64,000 nucleotides of DNA from JBBRYB01 sp038238115 (GTDB taxonomy: Bacteria; Actinomycetota; Actinomycetes; Propionibacteriales; Nocardioidaceae), in contig JBBRYB010000012.1 of the NCBI GenBank assembly GCA_038238115.1, positions 1-64,000 of the forward strand. Reading direction: 5' to 3'. The notes below the pieces were generated by a model that saw only the letters and a list, made by a program, of their open reading frames with translations, ran no database searches and was not told where the DNA came from. Each line of letters starts with the position of its first letter. Position 1 is the stretch's first letter. Positions 7,378 through 15,183 of the stretch are shown here, piece after piece. The position numbers and the translations under genes were made by a program.

Positions 7378-9062
7378 CTCCCTCGGCCGCCGAGATCAAG
7401 GGCGTTTTCGATCGGCGGGAATTCCAATCGGACCACGTCGGCCGCCGTCGCAAGGTCACCGACATCCGCGATCCACTGCTCGATCAGTCCGGCGACGCCC
7501 TGGTCCTCGAAGTCAAAGGTTGAGCGGCTCACATTCAGAATCTCGGTCTCACCCGCCTCTACCTGGGCGCGGAAGGACGAGACCTCGGCGATCCGCCGTA
7601 GGTCCGACACGCAGTCGAGAACAACGACCTTTTCTTTACCGCTACGCAACCGCAGCCCGCGACCGAGCTGCTGGATGAAGATCCGGCGCGAGTGGGTGAC
7701 GCGGGCGAACACGATGATGTTCACGTCAGGGACGTCAATGCCCTCGTTCAGGAGATCGACGCTGGTTAGAAGTTGGGTCACGCCTGAACGGAAGCGGAGA
7801 AGCGCCTGCTGTCGCTCACGCTTGGTGAGCCCGTGGTGAACTGTCTCGACGCCCCGCCAGGTTGATGACCGGCGCAGCAACTCGGCAAGGGCCTCCGCGT
7901 GCTCGATCGTCTGGCAGAAGACTATGCCGCGCGGAGCGCGAGTCGCGTTCCAGACCGCAGCGAGCCGGTCCCTGACCGCCTCGTCGCGTTCGGGGATGAA
8001 CAAGCGCCGGTTAAGGTCTTTGATCGAGTACGAGTGCGCGGAGGCATCGCGCACGAACGCCCAGTCGATGTTGTCGGCTAGCAGTCGGTAGTCGACCTGA
8101 GCGAGATAGCCACGGTTGATGCCGTCCGGGATGGACATGCGGACCACGGGTGGACCGAACGTCCGCTCGATGTCGAACCTGTCGCCCCTCCACGGGGTCG
8201 CGGTGACCCCGAGTCGGGGCACGTCCTCCAGCGTCTCGATCATCTGCGCGTAGTAGCCACTCTCCCCGACGTGATGCACCTCGTCGACGACCAACAGGGC
8301 CGGCCGGTAGCCGCGCTGGATATAGTCGTGCGCCGTCGGCAGGACCGCGAAGGTGACCCCGGCCAGGTCGTCGCGATGGGCACCATCGCCGATTCGCTGG
8401 GTCGGTACGTCCTTGGGGATGAAGCTCCACATAGCCTTCTCGAGCTGGTCGATCAAGTCGGTGGAATGAGCCGTGACGAGCACGCTGGACCCGGGATCCC
8501 GCTCGAGCTGCCTCGCCACGATTGACCCCGCGACGACGGTCTTGCCCAGCCCCGTGGCGAGATAGACAAGGGCACGTCCGGGGCCGCCGTTGGCTAGCGC
8601 CTCCCATGCCTTGTCGACAGCCTCGGTCTGGTACGGGCGCAGTTCTACCTGCGGCGGGAGCTCTGCGGCGCCTCGTGCCAGCTTCGCGAGCGCAGCGCCG
8701 TCCCAGGCCTTGACCGACCGGCCGACCTGGCCGAGGGCGGCGATCCGGCCACGGGCGGTCTTTGTGAACCGGCCGTTCGTTACGACGATCCCCGAGGCCG
8801 CCCTGTACGCGTCAATGGCCCTGGAGACCTCGTTCACCGCGTCCTCGCTGACCGATCCAAGGATCGGGTCCTGACGCCACTTCGCTTGGATCGCAATGAG
8901 TTCGCGACCGTAGTAGGCGAGAAGATCACCGCCTTGGTCGTTCGCTCCATCGATGTTCACGACCTGCGTGAACCCGAGCAAGGGCAGCAAACGCTCGAGG
9001 GTGCGCGTGAACTCGCCGGGTCCACCGGCCACGAGCCGCTCAGGGGTGAGGAATTCCGCCAT
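7368..9062 (-). CDS. SF2 helicase with N-terminal Mrr-like restriction endonuclease domain
   Basis: A 564-residue fusion. Residues 1-130 resemble Mrr/PD-(D/E)XK nucleases: D46 in NDQGGD and the IAIQAKW strand (Q59, K61), followed by a VTNGRFT strand. The SF2 helicase core follows, with Walker A LATGLGKT at 168-175, DEVH box at 260-263, TATP at 287-290 and motif VI QQLGRGLRLRSG near residue 476. Such enzymes couple ATP-driven translocation to DNA cleavage, as in type I/III and type IV restriction. Its ATG lies two bases after the GHKL ATPase stop, and its stop overlaps the start of the 200-aa gene. The whole enzyme looks intact. Confidence 0.88.
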   Translation of the reverse strand: MAEFLTPERLVAGGPGEFTRTLERLLPLLGFTQVVNIDGANDQGGDLLAYYGRELIAIQAKWRQDPILGSVSEDAVNEVSRAIDAYRAASGIVVTNGRFTKTARGRIAALGQVGRSVKAWDGAALAKLARGAAELPPQVELRPYQTEAVDKAWEALANGGPGRALVYLATGLGKTVVAGSIVARQLERDPGSSVLVTAHSTDLIDQLEKAMWSFIPKDVPTQRIGDGAHRDDLAGVTFAVLPTAHDYIQRGYRPALLVVDEVHHVGESGYYAQMIETLEDVPRLGVTATPWRGDRFDIERTFGPPVVRMSIPDGINRGYLAQVDYRLLADNIDWAFVRDASAHSYSIKDLNRRLFIPERDEAVRDRLAAVWNATRAPRGIVFCQTIEHAEALAELLRRSSTWRGVETVHHGLTKRERQQALLRFRSGVTQLLTSVDLLNEGIDVPDVNIIVFARVTHSRRIFIQQLGRGLRLRSGKEKVVVLDCVSDLRRIAEVSSFRAQVEAGETEILNVSRSTFDFEDQGVAGLIEQWIADVGDLATAADVVRLEFPPIENALDLGGRGSWS

Positions 9063-9064
9063 AG

Positions 9065-11425
9065 CTAACGTGCCGCGTCCGTGATGACGGCGGAATTTAG
9101 CGTCTCCAATCCAATTGAGAGGCGGAGGAGCTCACGGGGGCTCAGCCGGTCCGTCGCGTTCAACATCCGCTGGAGATCCCGCAGGAGGCTCGTGACGTGG
9201 GTGAGGCGCTCTTCTCTGATGGCCTCGTCCTGCCAGGACGAGTAAGTCGTCACGAAGACCCCACCGTCAAGCATCTGCTCCGGACGCTCTAGGACCAAGT
9301 CCTCGAAGGCCCGCGGACTCAGATGATCGGCGTAGCCTCCCGAAACGACCAGGGAGTTCCAGTCGGCCTGGCTCGCGGTGCTAGCGGCCGCCTTCTGGGT
9401 CTCGGTCTTGGCCGCCGGCGAGAGCGCGGACCAGATTCCCGCAGGCTCGCCCTTGACAAGCGGCAGAGCCGCTTCTCGCAAGTGGTCAAGGATGCTTTCC
9501 GCCGAGCCGCGAACAGTGGCCGCGTCGAGCTTCCGGTCGCCGATCTGCTCGAGGACGCGTGACACGAAGACGCCTGCCTTGCCCTTGAAGTTCAGGTAGG
9601 CCGCCGCGTAGTCGTGGAAGACGGTGATAGCGACGTCAACCGGATTCCAGCCGTAATCAGCGAGCAAAGCGTGCCGACTGTCGACGAAGACCTCGATGAC
9701 GCCGGCCTCAAGGTTGGCGTAGGAGAACCCGTCGGGCAGGTCGACACCGCTCGTTATGTAGGCGGTCACCTTGATAGTGACGGTGTCATCGGGGATGACG
9801 ACGAGCGCGCCGTCGAGCTGCGGAACCACACGTCCACTCGCTCGGAACCGGGCGAGGCGCTCGTCGCGGGTTTCCATCGAGGGCGTTTCGGGCTGGTCGC
9901 CAGCGGCGTCCGCGTCTGTCGAGTCACCTTGGTCAACGCCACCGTGGTCGCCACCCGCGTTCGGGAGGAGACCGGTGATGTCGGAGTCGTCGCCGTCCTC
10001 CTCAGCCGCGAATCCGGCCTTGATTTCCTCGTGCTGGACGACGTGCTTCCACCACATCTCGTCCGACTGGTAGGCGGACAAACCGTCGCGGAAGTGCCTC
10101 GCCCACGTACGAGCCTGATCGGCCATCGCTTTCTCGCCGTTGCCCGGAACCAGGGAGCGATAACCAGGGTCGTAGCGGCGGTAGGCGTGGAACAGCATGC
10201 CGAGGCGAGAGGTGTTGACGTCATAGCTCAGCTGCTTCGCGTGCTGCTCTTTTAGCGGGCCGAAGCCGCGGACCTTCTCCACGACGGTCCTCCACGCGAC
10301 GGTGTCGCGACCGAAGTCGGTCTTCCGGTAGTTGACGGGCAGGTGGTCGAGGTGGAGCTCACCGACGATGCGGCCGCGGCCGAGTTCGGCCGGATATTCG
10401 GTGAATCGCTCGGCCGTGTCCGGGTTCAGCCACTCGAACAGCCCCTTGTCGAGGTGGCGAATCGTGCGCCCCTGGCGAAGCAAGGAGATGCCGAAGTCGT
10501 TGGCGTCGTCGTAGCGCTGGATACCCAGCCAACCGCGAATCTCACGAGCACACTGCGCGATCCGGTCGGACCCGCACTCCACGCACTGCTCGAGATCGAG
10601 CATCTCCGGGGAGTGCCAGTGGCCACAGTCCATGCAGGCGAAGGCCAGGCCGAGCTGCTCGTTGATCTCCACAACCGCCGAGACGCGCTGTCCCTTGTAG
10701 GGGACGGAGCGATCCGGCGACCAGATGCACGGGACATACGGCTTGATCGCCTCGCGGTTGAGGTAGAGGCCGAGGCCCAGCCCGCCGATGACGTCCGCGC
10801 CAGCGATCGCCGTGCCGGCGACCTCTCGCAACATGTAGGAGTACGTCTCGCCGAGCCTGTACCTTACGCGGCTCGCGATCCCATTCCAGTTGAGGCGCTT
10901 CACCGTGTCGCTCCGCAGCCTCGAGACGCTAATCGTCGTGCCATGTTCACCGACCGGCTTCTGCTCACGGGCGAGCGGCACCCGGAATGAATCCTCCGCA
11001 CCCATGGCCTGAATGTCGATCGTCGCGATGGTCCAGTAGTCGTCTTCCCTACGGCCCGACTTGACCGTCGTGGCGTACCCCAGCCGGCCAGTCGCGACGT
11101 TGAAGCCCATGCCGAACAGGCCGAGAGAGCCGTACCGCTCGTTGCCAGACGACCCGGCTCGCAGCGCTTGCCGCATTTGCTCAACCGACATGCCGCGCCC
11201 AGTGTCCGTCACACTGATGACAGAGTCTGCTGTCACCGACATGCCGTAGGGCAGCTCGATGTCGACTCTGCCCTCGTACCCGGCCTCTTCGCGGCGCGCG
11301 GCCGCCAGCTCGTCCAACGTGTTGTCGATGAGCTCGGCCAGACACTCCTCGATGCTCATGTCGACGTCGGCGATGACGTCCAGAATCCGTGGGGACGGGG
11401 TCAGGTCAAGCGTCTCTTCGGTCAT
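9065..11425 (-). CDS. MORC/MutL-like GHKL ATPase of a defence/restriction operon
   Basis: A 786-residue protein with an N-terminal GHKL (Hsp90/MutL/MORC-type) ATPase fold: N-box ELIDN at 31-35, G1 DTGRG at 74-78, G2 GLFGMGF at 102-108 and GTT at 162-164. A zinc ribbon follows (C264, C267, C281, C284), then an acidic linker near residue 490 and a C-terminal region of unknown fold. Prokaryotic MORC-like ATPases are known in R-M-type operons with helicases, nucleases and methyltransferases, which is exactly this setting. It is the first gene of the operon, so the promoter should lie in 11426-11500. By analogy with MORC and MutL it probably dimerises or clamps on DNA under ATP control (inference). 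Confidence 0.85.
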   Translation of the reverse strand: MTEETLDLTPSPRILDVIADVDMSIEECLAELIDNTLDELAAARREEAGYEGRVDIELPYGMSVTADSVISVTDTGRGMSVEQMRQALRAGSSGNERYGSLGLFGMGFNVATGRLGYATTVKSGRREDDYWTIATIDIQAMGAEDSFRVPLAREQKPVGEHGTTISVSRLRSDTVKRLNWNGIASRVRYRLGETYSYMLREVAGTAIAGADVIGGLGLGLYLNREAIKPYVPCIWSPDRSVPYKGQRVSAVVEINEQLGLAFACMDCGHWHSPEMLDLEQCVECGSDRIAQCAREIRGWLGIQRYDDANDFGISLLRQGRTIRHLDKGLFEWLNPDTAERFTEYPAELGRGRIVGELHLDHLPVNYRKTDFGRDTVAWRTVVEKVRGFGPLKEQHAKQLSYDVNTSRLGMLFHAYRRYDPGYRSLVPGNGEKAMADQARTWARHFRDGLSAYQSDEMWWKHVVQHEEIKAGFAAEEDGDDSDITGLLPNAGGDHGGVDQGDSTDADAAGDQPETPSMETRDERLARFRASGRVVPQLDGALVVIPDDTVTIKVTAYITSGVDLPDGFSYANLEAGVIEVFVDSRHALLADYGWNPVDVAITVFHDYAAAYLNFKGKAGVFVSRVLEQIGDRKLDAATVRGSAESILDHLREAALPLVKGEPAGIWSALSPAAKTETQKAAASTASQADWNSLVVSGGYADHLSPRAFEDLVLERPEQMLDGGVFVTTYSSWQDEAIREERLTHVTSLLRDLQRMLNATDRLSPRELLRLSIGLETLNSAVITDAAR

Positions 11426-12102
11426 TCCTCGGCATCCGATTCAGTCTGGGCACTACGCGGCGTCCGCGTAGCCGGGCCCAACTTAGGGGGCATCGCAGAG
11501 CCTAAACCGGGCGGCCGGAAAAACTTGGAAGATGGTGCAGGAAAGGCACACGGGATCTCGGGCTGGGCAGCGACGCGAGCGCCTTATACGGCACGGGATC
11601 CCCCGGTGCTGGGCAGTTCACCAAACAGTCTCGGCCCTGCGGGCGACGAGGTGTCTCCGTGAAAGACGCGCACGACCTAACTGATGCACACTCTCCGAAG
11701 TGAGCCGGACATCCGCTCCGCCCACCGGAGACGTCCCCTGTCTGGCTGCCCCTGCCCCTGTCTGGTCCTGTCTGCTGCCTTGCGCGTTCTGCTGGATTGC
11801 GCTCTTGGGTATCAAGGCGCCGGCTCCGCCGGCGCATCGCCTGCGGGCGGCGCTTCGCGCCGTCCTCGGCGCCCCAGTGATGAGCGCCACCCACGCTAGG
11901 TGGGACACCCTGCAGCACGTCGCGCAGTCACAATCGGCACCTGAATGGACGCTCTGAGGACGGGCGTGTCAGAGGCAGGCTGCCGGCCTAACACACGTTG
12001 GAGATGCGCCTTGACCTAATCCCTGGGACCCTGCATTCAGACAACCGAGATGCGGGAACTTAGGCTCCTGCCTAGCGGATGGACGGCGACCGAGGAGCCG
12101 CT
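11426..12102. other. Gene-free interval between defence operon and surface-protein gene
   Basis: No convincing gene lies here. The left end must hold the promoter of the minus-strand defence operon, although no clear -35/-10 stands out. Frames at 11502-11918 and 11684-11957 are low-complexity and lack a good Shine-Dalgarno with family similarity. The right end contains GAGGAG before the ATG at 12103. A group of strong hairpins sits at 11817-11862. Confidence 0.5.
11817..11862. repeat. Tandem GC hairpins
   Basis: Two perfect stem-loops follow each other. The first has 8-bp arms GCGCCGGC / GCCGGCGC around a 3-base loop at 11817-11835. The second has GGCGC / GCGCC around TTC at 11849-11861. They could terminate transcription or be part of a dispersed palindromic element. 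Copies elsewhere in the genome cannot be checked here. Confidence 0.45.
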
Positions 12103-13779
12103 ATGAGGGCGCATAGACTTGCGAGTGTGCTGGTATTGCTTGCAATACCAGCATTACTACCGTCCTACCGCGCGGCACCGGCGGCTAGCACGCCGATGCA
12201 GCTGACAGCCACGGTTGACCAAGTCCCTCAACTTAACCCAAGGATCTTAGAGGGGCGGCACTACTCGTTTTCTTACATCTCCAGTGTCGACTTCCCGGGT
12301 CAGGAGGTAAACGTATACACAACGCTGCCTAACGTCTCGTTGGCGTCGGGCGAAACGTTGAATGTGGTGTCTCGGAGCGCGGTTCCGGATGCGAGCGCTC
12401 GGGACGCAGCGATGTGGATCGCGGCGCACGCATTCAATACCGCAAACTCGGTGATACCGGGAGTCGGTAGCTTCGACATCTATAAGACCAGGGCCGCCGC
12501 TCAATTAGCTATTTGGTATCTTTACGGCCACGTCTCGAAAGCAACACTCGCGCCTACTCTCATCGGACAACGCGCCCTCGAGCTTGCCGAAGAGGCGAGC
12601 AGGCCGCACCAGTCAATCAGCTACCCTACTGCTGTAAGCCTGTCCTTGGAGCGAACAAACAGATACTGGTCGGGCGCTGAGTTTCAAGGGCAACTTCTCA
12701 ATGAGAATAGCAATGGGGTGGCGGCAAGCCTGGTACCCGTCTTTGACAACGACAATGTAGTTCAGATGCGCAGGACCGGACCAGACGGAAACTTCAAACT
12801 TGATTGGAAATGGCAGGGAGGCAGCCATCATTTGACTGCTCGCTGGAGCATGAGCCTCCCGATAGGTACGTTATTACGCGATTCACAGCAGAACCTGCTA
12901 ATCACCACCCAAGGTTTGCGCGTCCAGCGCAATTCGAAAAGTGTGTCGGCCTCTCGCCCGAACCACACGACATTGGCCAAAATTGCGGCGGAGCAGGCAT
13001 GGCAAAGCGTGCCAGGAGGCGTGGCATTGGTCGTTGCAGTCGCCGCTGCCGGTTTCGCACTTTTGTCGGGTCTGCTCTTGTTGTTCGTGAAGCAAGCGCT
13101 GACTAGCTTGCCGCTTAAAGCGATCCTCATTGTACTCGTTACTTCTGTGATAATAGTGGTGCTCGTCGGCAGCCTCATCACCTGGCAGATCTACCGGGAC
13201 CAAAAACATCATTTCAATGCGTTGGGGGACTACGGTGGCGTATCAGATACGCAATCAGACATTCACGAATTACCGGTCAAATATGCTAGCGCAACATCTA
13301 GTTTCGCCGCCAATTCCTTTTCTCCAGCTTGTGCGATTGATACACAGCGCGAGGGCACAGCTTGGGTCTCAGGTCGGGGCCGCGGGGCTGGGCAATCGCT
13401 GACTCTTACGTTGAGGCAGTATGCTTATATAACCGAGATCCGGATCATGCCCGGCGTTTTGGCAAGCGAACGAGAATATCTTAACAACGGTGTCCCGCCA
13501 CGCATTATTGTTGCTGGGGCGGATGGCCGCGCCCAGGCGATAAGCTTGACACCCAGGCGACCATATCAACGCGCCTTAGTGCCTCAACAGAAGATTCTAA
13601 ATCCACCGATTCTGACAAACTACCTCATTCTTCATGTGGACGATATGGAGGCGGATTCTTTTTCATACGGCATTTCTGACGTTCGTGTTCTCGGGGTGCC
13701 GAGCGGTGTGGGCCCGACTACGAGTCTTGACTACTCCTCGCACCGAGCGAACCAACCGGCTCCGCCTTGTGCTGGGTAA
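12103..13779 (+). CDS. Surface-anchored protein with degenerate thioester domain and C-terminal NADase-type glycan-binding (discoidin-like) domain
   Basis: A 558-residue exported protein. It has a signal peptide (about residues 1-28, LASVLVLLAIPALL), a region resembling Gram-positive thioester adhesion domains around AAAQLAIWYLYG, two hydrophobic helices at about 305-325 and 335-360, and a C-terminal part (from YASATSSFAANSF through IRIMPG) resembling the NADase-type/discoidin-like carbohydrate-binding module. The thioester Gln is present but there is no Cys anywhere before it, so an internal thioester cannot form. The ATG at 12103 has GAGGAG five bases upstream. Its base composition is clearly less GC-rich than its neighbours, suggesting separate acquisition. 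Function unknown; cell-surface interaction is plausible. Confidence 0.65.
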   Translation: MRAHRLASVLVLLAIPALLPSYRAAPAASTPMQLTATVDQVPQLNPRILEGRHYSFSYISSVDFPGQEVNVYTTLPNVSLASGETLNVVSRSAVPDASARDAAMWIAAHAFNTANSVIPGVGSFDIYKTRAAAQLAIWYLYGHVSKATLAPTLIGQRALELAEEASRPHQSISYPTAVSLSLERTNRYWSGAEFQGQLLNENSNGVAASLVPVFDNDNVVQMRRTGPDGNFKLDWKWQGGSHHLTARWSMSLPIGTLLRDSQQNLLITTQGLRVQRNSKSVSASRPNHTTLAKIAAEQAWQSVPGGVALVVAVAAAGFALLSGLLLLFVKQALTSLPLKAILIVLVTSVIIVVLVGSLITWQIYRDQKHHFNALGDYGGVSDTQSDIHELPVKYASATSSFAANSFSPACAIDTQREGTAWVSGRGRGAGQSLTLTLRQYAYITEIRIMPGVLASEREYLNNGVPPRIIVAGADGRAQAISLTPRRPYQRALVPQQKILNPPILTNYLILHVDDMEADSFSYGISDVRVLGVPSGVGPTTSLDYSSHRANQPAPPCAG

Positions 13780-13999
13780 TCAGCAGTGTGTCGTGCTCGT
13801 CGGTCCCGCGACCACCTCACTTAGCGACGTCCGATGCTTCGGTGCTGACGGCAACGCTGACTGCAACCGCACCATATCGTGCGGCTTTGGTCGAGTACTG
13901 AACCCCCGTCCCTGAGCGTGCAGCCCAGCCTGCTATGCGGCCCGAGACGACCGCGCTGAGGCTACGGATCAGAAGGGTTGGCGGCCGATGCTCAGCCCA

Positions 14000-15151
14000 T
14001 CAGGCATCGTCGCCGGCGATGAGGGCCCAGGTGGCAATGGCGGAGGAGATGGTGGTCCAGTAGCCGTAGGTGTCGTAGAACCAGACTGCCCACATGGCTT
14101 GGACATCAGGTGAGACGGGTAGCTTGCCGTTGATCTGTGGGTCGCTGGCGTTGCGGACAACGAGCCAGCGGGGTGCGGCTGGGCCAAGACCGTGGCAGAC
14201 CATGCCCAGGGCGGCGTCTCCCATTTCCACGCCGCAGCCGGCCCTTGCGAGGTTGTTGGTCGAGGTGCCGAACTCGAAGTAGTCGGTTGTCAGGATCGGG
14301 TGAAATGCTGGGAAGTCGCGGCCGTCGACCTTCAACGCCGGATGGTTCCGCCGGCCGGGAAGCACCTGGGCATCGCCGGGCAGTTTGTACCGGGTGGTGG
14401 GTGGCGCAAAGTCGGGTTCGGTGAGCTTGTCGGCATGAGCGGCCAAGAGCACGTCGGCTGCGTCGAACATGGCGGTAGGGATGGTGAAGTCGCAGGTGTA
14501 CAGGGCGTCGGCAAAAGGCTCGTTGCGGAACTCCTGGCGGAGCCGGAACTTCGCCGCCCGGGTAATGATCACGTCACCCAAGTCGTGGTCGGCGTACGTG
14601 GCGCCCGCTGTCCCGGTCGTGATGACCAACTTTGGTTGCACTTCGGCGATCATCTGCGCGAACAAGTCGGCCACCGGCAACGTCGCCGTCCCGTCACCGG
14701 TCTTCACGCCATCTTGGTTGAGATGCAGCTCGGACTTCACGCACAGCACCGACTTGTCACCGACCCGGGTTGGGCAGTAGCTCGCCAGCCGCTGCGCCGC
14801 TCTCGCCGGTGCCCCGGACCGGATCAACGGCAGGAAGTGGCTGGCGAAGTTCCGGTCATAGGGATACCAGCTGGTCCGGGAGATCCCCGGCGTGAACACA
14901 TCCACCAGCGCCGCCAACTCCGCAACCGTCCACGTCACCACCAGATAGTCCGCCCGCGGCAACGCAGCACCAGACTCAGGAGCCGGATCCAGCAGGCCTG
15001 GCTGCGGCGAAAACCCCGCGGGGAACACGTCGTGCAGATCCGTCTGAGTCTGGATCAACATCTGCGAACCAGGCGCAGTCAGCAGCAGCGCCTCCGACTC
15101 CGCGCCTCCAACCCGCTCGTGTCGACCGAGCGTCAAATCCGCCTCAGTCAA
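14000..15151 (-). CDS. Nucleoside phosphorylase-like (PNP/MTAN superfamily) protein, possibly 5'-truncated
   Basis: A 383-residue protein with a nucleoside-phosphorylase superfamily core: LVITTGTAGATYADHDLGDV near residue 185 matches the glycine-rich substrate loop, ITRAAKFRL follows, and a late segment with GVEMGDAALGMVCHG resembles the phosphorylase 'E-M-E' region. It probably hydrolyses or phosphorolyses a nucleoside or nucleotide. The only nearby start is TTG at 15151 without a good Shine-Dalgarno, while the frame stays open upstream to a TGA at about 15190. The N-terminus may therefore have been lost at the junction with the broken rifamycin phosphotransferase. It is convergent with the surface-protein gene, and the 13780-13999 interval between them holds nothing I recognise. 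Confidence 0.65.
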   Translation of the reverse strand: MTEADLTLGRHERVGGAESEALLLTAPGSQMLIQTQTDLHDVFPAGFSPQPGLLDPAPESGAALPRADYLVVTWTVAELAALVDVFTPGISRTSWYPYDRNFASHFLPLIRSGAPARAAQRLASYCPTRVGDKSVLCVKSELHLNQDGVKTGDGTATLPVADLFAQMIAEVQPKLVITTGTAGATYADHDLGDVIITRAAKFRLRQEFRNEPFADALYTCDFTIPTAMFDAADVLLAAHADKLTEPDFAPPTTRYKLPGDAQVLPGRRNHPALKVDGRDFPAFHPILTTDYFEFGTSTNNLARAGCGVEMGDAALGMVCHGLGPAAPRWLVVRNASDPQINGKLPVSPDVQAMWAVWFYDTYGYWTTISSAIATWALIAGDDA

Positions 15152-15183
15152 CCCGAAATCGATAATGTCCTCTGCGACGGGCG

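Noticed and set aside
5507..11425. DISARM, BREX, Zorya or type I R-M system
   Set aside because: There is no DUF1998/PLD pair as in DISARM, no PglX/BrxC/PglZ, no ZorA/B motor proteins, and no HsdM/HsdS. The GHKL ATPase and Mrr-helicase do not fit those architectures.
11502..11957. Short frames on both strands upstream of the surface-protein gene
   Set aside because: They overlap each other across GC hairpins and have no conserved motifs or ribosome sites.
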